A stretch of DNA of 64,000 bases from Falsirhodobacter flavus. GTDB lineage: Bacteria > Pseudomonadota > Alphaproteobacteria > Rhodobacterales > Rhodobacteraceae. Below, one piece after another: positions 36,175 to 44,348 of this stretch (the stretch's first letter is position 1; each line of letters opens with the position of its first letter). The stretch covers positions 169,774 through 233,773 of the forward strand of contig JARWBI010000004.1 in NCBI GenBank assembly GCA_029846755.1, read 5' to 3'. Both the position numbers and the translations under genes were made by a program. The notes beneath the pieces were generated by a model. The model searched no databases and was not told the origin of the DNA. It saw nothing but the letters and a program-made list of their open reading frames with translations.

Positions 36175-36984
36175 TTGGCGCATATCATCGTCGTGGGCAA
36201 TGAAAAGGGCGGGTCGGGCAAGTCCACCACCTGCATGCATGTGGCGACCGCGCTTGTTCGCATGGGCCACCGGGTCGGCGCGCTGGACCTTGACGTCCGC
36301 CAGCGCAGCTTCGGTCGCTATGTCGAAAACCGCAAAGCCTTCGTCGAACGGACCGGGCTTGCGATCCCCTCGCCCAATTACATGCTGCTGCCCGAACTCG
36401 ACCCTGCGCAGGCCGATCCGTCGGAAAATCCGTTCGACCAGCGGCTGTCCGCTGCCGTCGCGCTGCTGGAGCCCGTTTCGGATTTCATCTTCATCGACTG
36501 CCCCGGATCGCATACCCGGCTGGCGCAGGTGGCGCATACGCTGGCCGACACGCTCATCACGCCGCTGAACGACAGTTTCATCGACTTCGATCTGCTGGCG
36601 CGGGTGGATGCTGAAACGGGCAAGGTGAAGGGGCCGTCGATCTATTCCGAAATGGTTTGGAACGCGCGCCAGATGCGGGCGCAGGCGGGGCTGAGGCCGA
36701 TCGACTGGATCGTGTTGCGCAACCGCCTTGGCGCGCAGCAGATGCACAACAAGAAAAAGGTCGGCGCCGCGCTGGAGGAGCTTTCGCGCCGGATCGGTTT
36801 CCGCGTCGCCCCCGGCTTTTCCGAACGCGTCATCTTCCGCGAGCTGTTTCCGCGCGGGCTCACGCTTCTGGACCTGAAGGACACGGGCGTCGAAAGCCTC
36901 AACCTGTCGAACATCGCCGCCCGGCAGGAGGTGCGCGACCTGGTGACGGAACTTCAGCTTCCGGGCGTGTCGGTCAACTTCTGA
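36175..36984 (+). CDS. mipZ: division plane positioning ATPase MipZ
   Basis: A 269-aa ParA-family ATPase that forms a gradient from the chromosome poles and keeps FtsZ at midcell. The deviant Walker A KGGSGKST is at 11-18, LDLDVRQRS at about 37-45 is the MipZ version of Walker A', and IFIDCPGSH at about 104-112 the Walker B. The C-terminal half (RNRLGAQQMHNKKKV) is typical of MipZ rather than chromosome ParA. It starts at TTG 36175, with GAGGG ten bases upstream. The 3' end overlaps the convergent ArsR-type gene by 31 bases. It appears to be a single-gene unit. Confidence 0.93.
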   Translation: MAHIIVVGNEKGGSGKSTTCMHVATALVRMGHRVGALDLDVRQRSFGRYVENRKAFVERTGLAIPSPNYMLLPELDPAQADPSENPFDQRLSAAVALLEPVSDFIFIDCPGSHTRLAQVAHTLADTLITPLNDSFIDFDLLARVDAETGKVKGPSIYSEMVWNARQMRAQAGLRPIDWIVLRNRLGAQQMHNKKKVGAALEELSRRIGFRVAPGFSERVIFRELFPRGLTLLDLKDTGVESLNLSNIAARQEVRDLVTELQLPGVSVNF

Positions 36985-37289
36985 TCGACCAGAAACGCCT
37001 CGAACGCGTCGAGGTCGACGGGATCGAACTGACCGAACCCCTGCATCCAGACCGAGGCCGCGCGCAGGGCGTCCGGCTCCAACTTGCACCATTTGACACG
37101 ACCGCGCTTTTCTTGCGTGATGAGGCCCGCCTCGGCCAATACCTGCAAATGTTTGGAAATGGCCGCCAGTGACATCCGGAACGGCTCGGCCACATCCGTG
37201 ACCGCCATGTCATCCTCCAGCAGCATCGAGAGGATCTCGCGGCGGGTCGGGTCGGCAAGGGCGGAAAAGACGGTGTCGAGCGCGTTCAT
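36954..37289 (-). CDS. ArsR-family helix-turn-helix regulator
   Basis: A 111-aa winged-helix repressor. FSALADPTRREILSMLL (about 8-24) and the recognition region MSLAAISKHLQVLAEAGLI (about 38-56) mark the ArsR/SmtB fold. No cysteine pair of the classical ELCVC metal site is present, so it is not an obvious metal sensor; relatives of this shape (SdpR-like) control neighbouring START-domain or transporter genes, but none is adjacent here. ATG 37289 gives the usual short N-terminus; an in-frame ATG at 37325 would add 12 residues. Target unknown. Confidence 0.82.
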   Translation of the reverse strand: MNALDTVFSALADPTRREILSMLLEDDMAVTDVAEPFRMSLAAISKHLQVLAEAGLITQEKRGRVKWCKLEPDALRAASVWMQGFGQFDPVDLDAFEAFLVDQKLTDTPGS

Positions 37290-37427
37290 CGCCGCAGCAT
37301 TGGGGGCGGGGAAGGGGGGCGTCAATGCCCGATGCTAAACCACGGGGTTGAACTTCGTTCACGCGGGCGAGAGGTGGCGGGGGAGGGTGTGCCAGCAAGC
37401 TGTTGTAAAGGTGAGATTTCCTTCGTG

Positions 37428-37456
37428 TTGACTCGGGGCGGTTTGGACATTAGCAA
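37428..37456 (+). promoter_or_regulatory. candidate sigma-70 promoter of the atp F0 operon
   Basis: TTGACT (37428-37433) is followed after 17 bases by TAGCAA (37451-37456), a good -35 with a weak -10. Transcription would start about 20 bases before the atpI ATG at 37485. The roughly 190-base gap from the ArsR-type gene start to atpI contains no other gene I can support. Confidence 0.4.
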
Positions 37457-37484
37457 GCTGGCAACTGTCAAAGGGACGTTTTCT

Positions 37485-37814
37485 ATGTCGGAGGACCCCG
37501 ATCACCAGCGTATGCGCGACCTTGAGGCGCGGATTGCAAAGGTGAAGGGGGAGCCGAAGAGGCAGACCGAGACGGGCAAGGCCTTCTCCGGTGGAGAGAT
37601 CGGCTGGCGGATGGTGACGGAGCTTCTTTCGGGGATGCTGATCGGTCTTGCCATCGGCTACGGTTTGGACTGGATCTTCGGCACCATGCCCGTGTTTCTG
37701 GTCATCTTCTGCCTGTTCGGATTTGCCGCCGGTGTGAAGACGATGCTGGGCACCGCAAAGATGGTGCAGGAAAAACACGAAAAGGGTGGCGACACCCCGA
37801 AGAAAGGGAACTGA
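37485..37814 (+). CDS. atpI: ATP synthase protein I (AtpI)
   Basis: A 109-aa small membrane protein that helps assemble the c-ring. A charged N-terminal helix ([14 protein letters not shown]) is followed by two transmembrane segments, about 49-66 ([18 protein letters not shown]) and 72-90 ([17 protein letters not shown]), then a charged tail. It lies four bases before atpB and first in the F0 operon, the standard alphaproteobacterial order. Confidence 0.92.
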   Translation: MSEDPDHQRMRDLEARIAKVKGEPKRQTETGKAFSGGEIGWRMVTELLSGMLIGLAIGYGLDWIFGTMPVFLVIFCLFGFAAGVKTMLGTAKMVQEKHEKGGDTPKKGN

Positions 37815-37818
37815 GATC

Positions 37819-38574
37819 GTGGCGACGGAAGCGGCAGGCGGCAGCGGTTTTGCGATCCATCCGATGGATCAGTTCATCGTCAGGCCGCTGTTCGGCGACG
37901 GTCCGATCCAGTGGTATACCGTGACCAACGTTACGTTGTGGTTGGCGCTCGCCGTCGTCTGCGTCGTGCTGGTCATGGTGTTCGGCACCAGCCGTCGGGC
38001 GATCATCCCTTCGCGCAGCCAGTCGGTGGCCGAGATGATCTATGGCTTCGTGCACAACATGGTCGAGGAAGTGACCGGCCACGAGGGGGTGAAATACTTC
38101 CCCTATGTGATGACCGTCTTCCTCTTCATCCTGTTCGCGAACCTTCTGGGTCTGATCCCGATGTCCTTCACCACGACCAGCTCGCTGGCGGTGACGATCA
38201 CTCTGGCGCTGCTGGTCTTCTTCGGGATCACGATCCTCGGCCTCGTCCGCAAGGGCCCCGCGTTCCTTGCGATGTTCTGGGTCACCTCGGCACCGCTGGC
38301 GCTGCGTCCGATCCTGGCCGTGATCGAAGTGATTTCCTACTTCGTCCGTCCGGTCAGCCATTCCATTCGTCTTGCGGGCAACCTGATGGCCGGCCACGCC
38401 GTCATCAAGGTGTTCGCGGGTTTTGCCTCGATGGCGATCCTGTCGCCGATCGCGGTGGGTGCCGTGACCGCCATCTATGGTCTCGAACTGCTGGTCGCAG
38501 TCGTTCAGGCCTATGTCTTCACCATTCTGACCTGCGTCTATCTGAAGGACGCGGTGGGCGACGCCCACCACTAA
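37819..38574 (+). CDS. atpB: ATP synthase F0 subunit a
   Basis: A 251-aa stator subunit forming the two proton half-channels. The essential arginine is in [13 protein letters not shown] (about 176-188), and the later [16 protein letters not shown] (about 222-237) carries the conserved glutamate and glutamine. About five to six transmembrane helices are visible. It starts with GTG 37819, with AAAGGGAA upstream, four bases after the atpI stop. Stop codon TAA at 38572. Confidence 0.95.
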   Translation: MATEAAGGSGFAIHPMDQFIVRPLFGDGPIQWYTVTNVTLWLALAVVCVVLVMVFGTSRRAIIPSRSQSVAEMIYGFVHNMVEEVTGHEGVKYFPYVMTVFLFILFANLLGLIPMSFTTTSSLAVTITLALLVFFGITILGLVRKGPAFLAMFWVTSAPLALRPILAVIEVISYFVRPVSHSIRLAGNLMAGHAVIKVFAGFASMAILSPIAVGAVTAIYGLELLVAVVQAYVFTILTCVYLKDAVGDAHH

Positions 38575-38616
38575 GGTCCGATCCTTTCCAGCCATTCCAG
38601 ATAAAGGAGCATCACT

Positions 38617-38853
38617 ATGGAAGGCGAACTCGCGCTTATGGGCAAATACATCGGTGCCGGTCTTGCGGCATTCGGTCTGGCAGGCGCTGGCCTCGGTGTT
38701 GGTAACATCGCTGGCAAGTTCCTCGAGGGCGCCCTGCGCAACCCGTCGGCTGCTCCGTCGCAGACCGCCAACCTCTTCGTCGGCATCGCGTTTGCCGAAG
38801 CTCTGGGCATCTTCTCGTTCCTGATCGCCCTGCTGCTGATGTTCGCCGTCTGA
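38617..38853 (+). CDS. atpE: ATP synthase F0 subunit c
   Basis: A 78-aa proteolipid forming the rotor ring. Two helices flank the polar loop RNPSA (41-45). Helix 1 is glycine-rich ([18 protein letters not shown]), and the ion-binding carboxylate is E61 in FAEALGIF. The residue after it is Ala, not the Ser/Thr of sodium-driven rings, so it should be proton-coupled. A good AAAGGAG site precedes the ATG. A strong hairpin follows the stop. Confidence 0.97.
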   Translation: MEGELALMGKYIGAGLAAFGLAGAGLGVGNIAGKFLEGALRNPSAAPSQTANLFVGIAFAEALGIFSFLIALLLMFAV

Positions 38854-38875
38854 TAACGGTCTGCATCGATCTTCC

Positions 38876-38903
38876 GGCCGGGGGGGCTTTCGCCCTTCCG
38901 GCC
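38876..38903 (+). other. intercistronic hairpin between atpE and atpF'
   Basis: GGCCGGGGGGGC (38876-38887) pairs fully with GCCCTTCCGGCC (38892-38903), with two G-T pairs and a TTTC loop. No T-run follows (TGATCCTTG). It stands after the gene needed in highest amounts, so it may be a partial terminator or a 3' stabiliser that raises atpE mRNA over atpF' and atpF. Confidence 0.7.
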
Positions 38904-38931
38904 TGATCCTTGACGCCAGCCGGAGAAGACC

Positions 38932-39477
38932 ATGGCAACCGTAGTTGATGATGTAGCCGACGCGGCCGCCGGGCACGCCGCTCCTGCCGGGGGTATGCCC
39001 CAGCTGGACGTGACGAACTGGCCGAACCAGATCTTCTGGCTGCTCGTCGCCCTTGTGGCGATTTACCTCGTGCTGACGCGCGTGGCCCTTCCCCGGATCG
39101 GGGCGGTTCTGGCCGAGCGTCGTAGCACGATCACGAATGACCTGCTGGCGGCGGAAGAGCTGAAGCAGAAGGCGCTGGACGCCGAGAAAGCCTATAACGC
39201 GGCGCTGGCGAAGGCGCGGGAGGATGCGGCGAAGATCGTGGCCGAGGCGAAAGCCTCGATCCAGGCCGATCTGGACGCGGCGACGGCGAAGGCCGATGCC
39301 GAGATCGCGGCCCGTTCGGCTGAATCCGAACGCCGCATCGCCGAGATCCGCGACAATGCGCTGGCAAGCGTGACCGAGGTGGCGAAAGACACCACCGGGG
39401 CGCTGGTTGCCGCACTGGGCGGTCAGGCGGATCAGGCGGCCGTGGAAACGGCCGTGGCCGAGCGGATGAAAGGGTGA
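38932..39477 (+). CDS. atpF': ATP synthase F0 subunit b' (AtpF')
   Basis: A 181-aa peripheral stalk subunit. One transmembrane helix at about 33-52 ([20 protein letters not shown]) is followed by a long alanine- and charge-rich coiled coil. Phototrophs and Alphaproteobacteria carry divergent b and b' copies that form a heterodimer, and here both lie in tandem. The N-terminus has an Ala/Asp-rich extension of about 25 residues. It is five bases from atpF. Confidence 0.94.
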   Translation: MATVVDDVADAAAGHAAPAGGMPQLDVTNWPNQIFWLLVALVAIYLVLTRVALPRIGAVLAERRSTITNDLLAAEELKQKALDAEKAYNAALAKAREDAAKIVAEAKASIQADLDAATAKADAEIAARSAESERRIAEIRDNALASVTEVAKDTTGALVAALGGQADQAAVETAVAERMKG

Positions 39478-39481
39478 TCCG

Positions 39482-40036
39482 ATGAAACATCTGACCATCC
39501 TGCTGGCATTGGCCGCGACGCCCGCACTGGCTGCGGAAGGGCCGTTCTTCTCGTTGGCGAACACGAACCTGATCGTGCTGATCGCGTTCATCGTCTTCGT
39601 GGCGATCCTGCTGTGGGCCGGCGTTCCGGCCAAGCTGTCCGGCCTGCTGGATAAGCGCGCGGTCACGATCCGCACGGAACTGGACGAGGCGAAGGCGCTG
39701 CGCGAAGAGGCGAAGACGCTTCTGGCTTCTTATGAGCGCAAGCAGAAGGAAGTGCTGGAGCAGTCCGAGCGAATCGTGTCCAAGGCTCGGGACGAGGCGC
39801 TGGCAGCCGCCGAACAGGCGAAGGCCGACCTCGCTTCGTCGATCTCGCGTCGGCTTCAGGCGGCCGAGGAGCAGATCGCTGCTGCCGAGGCCGGTGCGGT
39901 TCGCGAAGTGCGCGAGCGTGCTGTCGCGGTGGCGGTTGCGGCAGCTTCGGACGTTCTGGCGCGCCAGATGACGCCGGACGCCCGCGCGGCATCGGTCGAT
40001 GCGGCCATCGATCAGGTCGGCGCGAAGCTGCACTGA
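39482..40036 (+). CDS. atpF: ATP synthase F0 subunit b
   Basis: A 184-aa peripheral stalk subunit. The N-terminus looks like a signal sequence ([17 protein letters not shown]), then the membrane helix LIVLIAFIVFVAILLWAGVP (about 31-50) and the coiled-coil stalk with ERKQKEVLEQSERI. An AAGGG site precedes the ATG. Last gene of the operon; F1 genes (atpHAGDC) are not in this window, as is normal in this group. A terminator follows. Confidence 0.94.
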   Translation: MKHLTILLALAATPALAAEGPFFSLANTNLIVLIAFIVFVAILLWAGVPAKLSGLLDKRAVTIRTELDEAKALREEAKTLLASYERKQKEVLEQSERIVSKARDEALAAAEQAKADLASSISRRLQAAEEQIAAAEAGAVREVRERAVAVAVAAASDVLARQMTPDARAASVDAAIDQVGAKLH

Positions 40037-40056
40037 TCTACAGCCGATCCAGATGA

Positions 40057-40086
40057 AAAAAGGCCGGTCGAAAGACCGGCCTTTTT
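40057..40086. terminator. bidirectional terminator between atpF and the OmpA-like gene
   Basis: AAAAAGGCCGGTC (40057-40069) pairs with GACCGGCCTTTTT (40074-40086) around a GAAA loop. T-runs occur on both strands, so it can end atp transcripts and those of the convergent lipoprotein gene. Confidence 0.93.
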
Positions 40087-40126
40087 GCTGTCATGCTTGG
40101 GCTGGCCCTGCGGCCAGCCCCGGTGA

Positions 40127-40786
40127 TCAACGCTGGATCGGGCGGATGACGATGTCCACGCGGCGGTTCTGTGCGCGGCCTTCGGCAGTGTTGTTCGACG
40201 CGATCGGCTGCGACAGGCCGACGCCATAGGACGAGACGCGGTTCGACGGCACGCCGTTCGAGATGAGCGACGAGGCGACCGAACGGGCGCGACGTTCCGA
40301 CAGATCCTGGTTGTAGGCGGCGCTGCCGGTGTTGTCGGTATGGCCGACGATCTGGATGACCGAGTTCGGGTATTGGATCAGGTTCTGCGACACCGCTTGC
40401 AGATCACGCAGCAGGTCCGGGCGCAGGTTGGCGCTGTCCGTCGCGAACAGGATGTCCTGCGGCATGGTCACGACAAGCTGGTTGCCTTGGTTCGTCACGC
40501 CGACGTTGGAGCTGGTGGCGTTGCGCAAGGCAGCTGCCTGGCGGTCCATCTCGGCCCCGACCGCGCCGCCCAGGGCGCCACCGACCAGAGCGCCTGCAAG
40601 GCCTTTGGCCAGCTTGTCTTCGCTGGAAGACGCGCCGATCAGGCCGCCGATGAGCGCGCCACCCGCTGCGCCTGCAGCGGTGCGCTGCTGCTGCCCGGCG
40701 GGAACGCCGGTGCCGTAGGGATCGGCGCAGCCCGCAAGAGCCAGCATGGCCACGGTGCCAAGGAGAATGGGGGTTTTCAAATTCAT
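40127..40786 (-). CDS. OmpA-family outer-membrane lipoprotein
   Basis: A 219-aa lipoprotein. The signal peptide ends in the lipobox LALAGC (Cys19). A glycine-zipper region follows (AAGAAGGALIGGLIGA, then ALVGGALGGAVGAEM, about 38-80). The C-terminal OmpA peptidoglycan-binding domain (about 107-219) contains TDSANLRPD, GHTDNTGS and QNRRVDIVI. It should anchor the outer membrane to the cell wall. It lies 52 bases downstream of the alkyltransferase gene on the same strand but probably has its own promoter. The convergent atp terminator lies behind it. Confidence 0.93.
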   Translation of the reverse strand: MNLKTPILLGTVAMLALAGCADPYGTGVPAGQQQRTAAGAAGGALIGGLIGASSSEDKLAKGLAGALVGGALGGAVGAEMDRQAAALRNATSSNVGVTNQGNQLVVTMPQDILFATDSANLRPDLLRDLQAVSQNLIQYPNSVIQIVGHTDNTGSAAYNQDLSERRARSVASSLISNGVPSNRVSSYGVGLSQPIASNNTAEGRAQNRRVDIVIRPIQR

Positions 40787-40838
40787 CTTGCCGCCTCGTT
40801 ATGTGCGTTCGCGCGATTTGCGCGCCAAATGTGCTATA

Positions 40839-41696
40839 TCAACGCAGGGCGGTTTCCGATAGTTCCGGCGCCGCTGTGGCGGGATCACGCCTATGTGCGT
40901 CATGCCGCGCGGCTTCCCAGGCCAGCATCGAGCGTTTGCGCGGCAGGCCCCAGTGATAGCCGCCAAGCTCGCCCGTCTTGCGCAGGGCGCGGTGGCAGGG
41001 AATCAGCCAACTGACCGGGTTGCGGCCGATGGCGGTGCCGACGGCGCGGACGGCTTTCGGGCTGCCGATGGCCTCGGCAACGGTGGAGTAGGTCGAGACG
41101 TGGCCGGTCGGGATGCGAAGCAGCGCCTCCCACACCTTGATCTGGAAGGGGGCGCCGATCAGGTGCAGCGGCACTTCGGACAAGTCCAGAAGCCCGGCGG
41201 CCGAGGGATCGGGGCGGTATTCTGCGCGAGGCCAGCGGCGGGTCAGATCCTCCATTGCGGCGTCGAAGCCGGTCTCGTCGGTGAAGCCGATGCCGCAGAT
41301 GCCGCGGTCGGTGGCCATGACCAGCGCTTCGCCGAATGGGGTCGGGGCCAGCGCCCAGCCGATGCGGAGGCCCGCGCCGCCGAGGGCGTATTCGCCGGGG
41401 CTCATCGCCTCCCACCGCAGGAACAGATCGTGCAGGCGGCTGGTGCCGGACAGGCCCGTGTCCTGCGCCGCCTCCAGCAGGGTGAAGCGGCGCTGCAGTA
41501 GCTCGCGCGCATGGCCCAGCAGCAGATATTGCTGATAGCGTTTGGGCGACACCCCGACCCAGGCCGAGAAAACGCGTTGGAAATGTGCCGCGCTCATCCC
41601 CATGCGGGTGGCAAGCGCGTCGAGCGAAAGGCCGGGGGCGCGGTCGATCTCCTCCAGCGCGCGGCCGATGACGGCGTAATGATATGGCTCGGACAT
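40839..41696 (-). CDS. AraC-type HTH / methylated-DNA--cysteine S-methyltransferase fusion
   Basis: A 285-aa two-domain protein. An N-terminal AraC-like helix-turn-helix (about 22-104, with LDALATRMGMSAAHFQRVFSAW) is followed by an O6-alkylguanine-DNA alkyltransferase domain whose acceptor cysteine is C234 in the motif IPCHR. It corresponds to Ada without the N-terminal zinc/methylphosphotriester domain. It should repair O6-methylguanine in a suicide reaction and may also regulate transcription, though the usual activating methylation site is missing. Divergent from nth, a base-excision repair gene, 93 bases away. Confidence 0.93.
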   Translation of the reverse strand: MSEPYHYAVIGRALEEIDRAPGLSLDALATRMGMSAAHFQRVFSAWVGVSPKRYQQYLLLGHARELLQRRFTLLEAAQDTGLSGTSRLHDLFLRWEAMSPGEYALGGAGLRIGWALAPTPFGEALVMATDRGICGIGFTDETGFDAAMEDLTRRWPRAEYRPDPSAAGLLDLSEVPLHLIGAPFQIKVWEALLRIPTGHVSTYSTVAEAIGSPKAVRAVGTAIGRNPVSWLIPCHRALRKTGELGGYHWGLPRKRSMLAWEAARHDAHRRDPATAAPELSETALR

Positions 41697-41789
41697 GGCG
41701 GGCCTCCTTTCGGTCGAAGATAAGGCGGGGGGCGCCGCCGCGCGACCCGGAACTTGCGGGAAGGGGCGGGCGCTGTCATACCCCGGATC

Positions 41790-42434
41790 ATGGCACGCCA
41801 GCTTCCATACCAGACCATCCACGCGATCTTCTCGCGTCTGCACGAGATCGAGCCGGAGCCGAAGGGCGAGCTGGATCACGTCAATGCCTATACACTTGTG
41901 GTTGCGGTGGCGCTTTCGGCGCAGGCGACGGACGCGGGGGTGAACAAGGCGACGAAGGGGCTGTTCGCCCGCGTGACGACACCGCAACAGATGCTGGACT
42001 TCGGCGAGGAGAACCTGCTGGAGGCGATCAAGACCATCGGCCTGTTCCGCCAGAAGGCGAAGAACGTGATGAAGCTGTCGCGCATCCTGGTCGACGATTA
42101 CGGCGGCGAAGTGCCGTCGTCCCGCGCCGCGCTGCAATCGCTGCCGGGGGTAGGGCGCAAGACGGCGAATGTGGTGTTGAACATGTGGTTCCACCAGCCC
42201 GCGCAGGCGGTCGATACGCATATCTTCCGCGTCGGCAACCGCACGGGAATCTGCCCCGGCAAGGATGTGGACGTGGTCGAACGGGCGCTGGAGGATAATA
42301 TCCCCGCCGAATTCGCCCATCACGCGCATCACTGGCTGATCCTGCATGGCCGCTACATCTGCATCGCGCGCAAGCCCAAATGCGGCATCTGCCCGATCTA
42401 TGAATTCTGTCCCTATGAGGAAAAGACCGCATGA
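41790..42434 (+). CDS. nth: endonuclease III
   Basis: A 214-aa DNA glycosylase/AP lyase for oxidised pyrimidines. The helix-hairpin-helix LPGVGRKTANVVL (118-130) contains catalytic K124, and D142 is in VDTHIFRV, matching K120/D138 of E. coli. The iron-sulfur cluster ligands are C191, C198, C201 and C207 in C-x6-C-x2-C-x5-C. ATG 41790 gives the standard length. The stop overlaps the following kinase start (ATGA). Divergent from the alkyltransferase gene, so two DNA repair genes share one upstream region. Confidence 0.96.
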   Translation: MARQLPYQTIHAIFSRLHEIEPEPKGELDHVNAYTLVVAVALSAQATDAGVNKATKGLFARVTTPQQMLDFGEENLLEAIKTIGLFRQKAKNVMKLSRILVDDYGGEVPSSRAALQSLPGVGRKTANVVLNMWFHQPAQAVDTHIFRVGNRTGICPGKDVDVVERALEDNIPAEFAHHAHHWLILHGRYICIARKPKCGICPIYEFCPYEEKTA

Positions 42435-43420
42435 AGAAGTTTCAGGTCGTCGGCATCGGCAATGCCATGGTCGATGTGCTGGCCCGCGCCGACGAGGCGT
42501 TTCTGGCCGACCACGGCATCGAAAAGGGCATCATGCAGCTGATCGACATGCCCCGCGCGGTCGAGCTTTATGCCCATATCGGGCCGGCGCGCGAAATCTC
42601 GGGCGGGTCTGCGGCGAACACCATCGCGGGGATCGCGCATCTGGGTGGGCGGACGGCTTATGTCGGCAAGGTCAAGGACGACCAGTTGGGCGGCATCTTC
42701 GCCCACGACCTGCGCGCGCAGGGGGCGGTCTATGAAACGCCGCTGGCGGATGGCGGGGCCGAGGAGACGGGCCGCTGCATCGTGCTGGTGACGCCGGATG
42801 GCGAGCGGTCGATGAACACCTATCTGGGCTGGTCGGAATTCCTGACGCCGGGCGACATCGACGAGGCGATGATGGCCGACGCGGAGTGGATCTATCTGGA
42901 GGGGTATCGTTTCGACGGACCGGACAGCCATGCGGCCTTTGCCAAGGCGATCGCGGCCTGCAAGGATGCGGGCGGGCGCGTGTCGGTTACGCTGTCGGAC
43001 CCGTTCTGCGTCGGGCGTCACCGCAATGCCTTCCGCGCGCTGATCCGCGATCATGTGGATCTGCTGTTCTCCAACCGTTCGGAACTGCTGTCGCTGTATG
43101 AGACTGACGACTTCGGCGCCGCGCTGAAGGCTGCCAGCGCCGATGTCGCCATCGTCGCCTGCACCGAATCGGAAAAGGGCGCTCATGTGATGGCGGATGG
43201 GCAGCACTGGCACGTCCCTGCGATCCCGACGGACATTCAGGATGCAACCGGGGCGGGCGATCTGTTCGCGGCAGGGTTCCTCTGGGGCATCACCAACGGC
43301 CATGGATACGAGGCGGCGGGCCGGATGGGCAACATCGCCGCGTCCGAGGTGATCTCGCATATCGGTGCGCGGCCCGAGACGGACCTGACCGCGCTGTTCC
43401 GCGCCAAGGGCGTGCTTTAA
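42431..43420 (+). CDS. PfkB-family sugar kinase, probably adenosine kinase
   Basis: A 329-aa ribokinase-fold enzyme. The N-terminal GIGNAMVDV (8-16) and SGGSAANTIAGIAHLGG (about 57-73) bind the nucleoside or sugar, and DATGAGDLFAAGF begins at D271 with catalytic base D277. The pattern (NAMVD start, SGGSAANT) is that of bacterial adenosine kinase-like proteins rather than fructokinases. It is coupled to nth by ATGA, with no evident functional link. The TAA stop overlaps the convergent sulfotransferase stop (TTAA). Confidence 0.86.
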   Translation: MKKFQVVGIGNAMVDVLARADEAFLADHGIEKGIMQLIDMPRAVELYAHIGPAREISGGSAANTIAGIAHLGGRTAYVGKVKDDQLGGIFAHDLRAQGAVYETPLADGGAEETGRCIVLVTPDGERSMNTYLGWSEFLTPGDIDEAMMADAEWIYLEGYRFDGPDSHAAFAKAIAACKDAGGRVSVTLSDPFCVGRHRNAFRALIRDHVDLLFSNRSELLSLYETDDFGAALKAASADVAIVACTESEKGAHVMADGQHWHVPAIPTDIQDATGAGDLFAAGFLWGITNGHGYEAAGRMGNIAASEVISHIGARPETDLTALFRAKGVL

Positions 43421-44235
43421 TCGCCCAGCTTGCGGTGGACCTCGTCCAGGTCCACCTCTCCCTTCGGCATCTTGTTCGCGGGATTGTCGAAGTCATAGCG
43501 GAACAGCTGGAAGTCGCGCTTGTAGATTTCCCACATCAGGTGCATCGACAGATCGTCAAAGTAATCCTCAACGGGATGGGCGCGTTTGGGGCCATGCCCT
43601 TCGGATTCGTTGAAGCGGGGGATGGTCGCCAGATCGACGGCGTGGCGCGGCTCCATCACGTCCAGCACGCGCTGCATCCCATCGTTGAACTTCTCGGTGA
43701 AGAAGATCTGGTCGTATTTGCCGCCGTTCACGATGAAGGTCGCGATATGGCCCGACATGGCCGACCAGTGGATGTCCGGCTCCATCGGTTTCTTCCAGCG
43801 GATGGTGTCGCGGACGAAAAGCAGGAACCGGCGGAAGCTGCGGATCTGGTCGAATTCGTCGGTGCCGTCCGCCCCGCCCACCTCGATCCCGTATTTCTGG
43901 ATCAGAAGCGGCACAAGGTTGCCGCGATACCGCCGCCCGTTGCGCTGGATGCCGCAGATCTTGTCGAAGAAGGACGACAGCACGCGGGTATAGGGGTTGC
44001 GGACGCAGGTGAAGGTCGGGCTGCTATGTGCACGGACATTCGCCTCGATCAGCGGTTGGCTTTCGGATTGCGCCCATTTGTGCAGACCCGAGGTGGAATC
44101 GTGGATGTCACCGTCGAAGAAGCGGCCATGGTCGGAGAAGAACATGATCTGCCCGATGGTCGAACAGGCGCATTTCGGCACCACGCGGTAAACCACGCTT
44201 TCGCTTTCCGTCATCCATGTGCCGGGAAATCCCAT
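43417..44235 (-). CDS. sulfotransferase family protein (carbohydrate sulfotransferase-like)
   Basis: A 272-aa protein of the Sulfotransfer_2 type. VVPKCACSTIGQ (18-29) is the 5'-phosphosulfate binding loop and CVRNPYTRVLSSFFDK (77-92) the 3'-phosphate motif, so it should transfer sulfate from PAPS to a hydroxyl on a glycan. It has no signal peptide or membrane helix. It is divergent (113 bases) from a GT14-like glycosyltransferase, which suggests a common glycan product. The acceptor is unknown. Confidence 0.82.
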   Translation of the reverse strand: MGFPGTWMTESESVVYRVVPKCACSTIGQIMFFSDHGRFFDGDIHDSTSGLHKWAQSESQPLIEANVRAHSSPTFTCVRNPYTRVLSSFFDKICGIQRNGRRYRGNLVPLLIQKYGIEVGGADGTDEFDQIRSFRRFLLFVRDTIRWKKPMEPDIHWSAMSGHIATFIVNGGKYDQIFFTEKFNDGMQRVLDVMEPRHAVDLATIPRFNESEGHGPKRAHPVEDYFDDLSMHLMWEIYKRDFQLFRYDFDNPANKMPKGEVDLDEVHRKLGD

Positions 44236-44348
44236 CCGCCGCCCTCCATTGCCTTGGCATTAGAAAACAGAGCCATCGGCTGTTTTCAATCGCCTGCAAA
44301 GCGATTTATGCAAGTGTGAGTGAAAGACTACAGCCGGGGTTCTGCCAT

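Noticed and set aside
36954..36984. The 31-base overlap of mipZ with the ArsR-type gene as a sign of a frameshift or pseudogene
   Set aside because: Both proteins have full family length and intact motifs. Convergent overlaps of 4-34 bases occur several times in this window.
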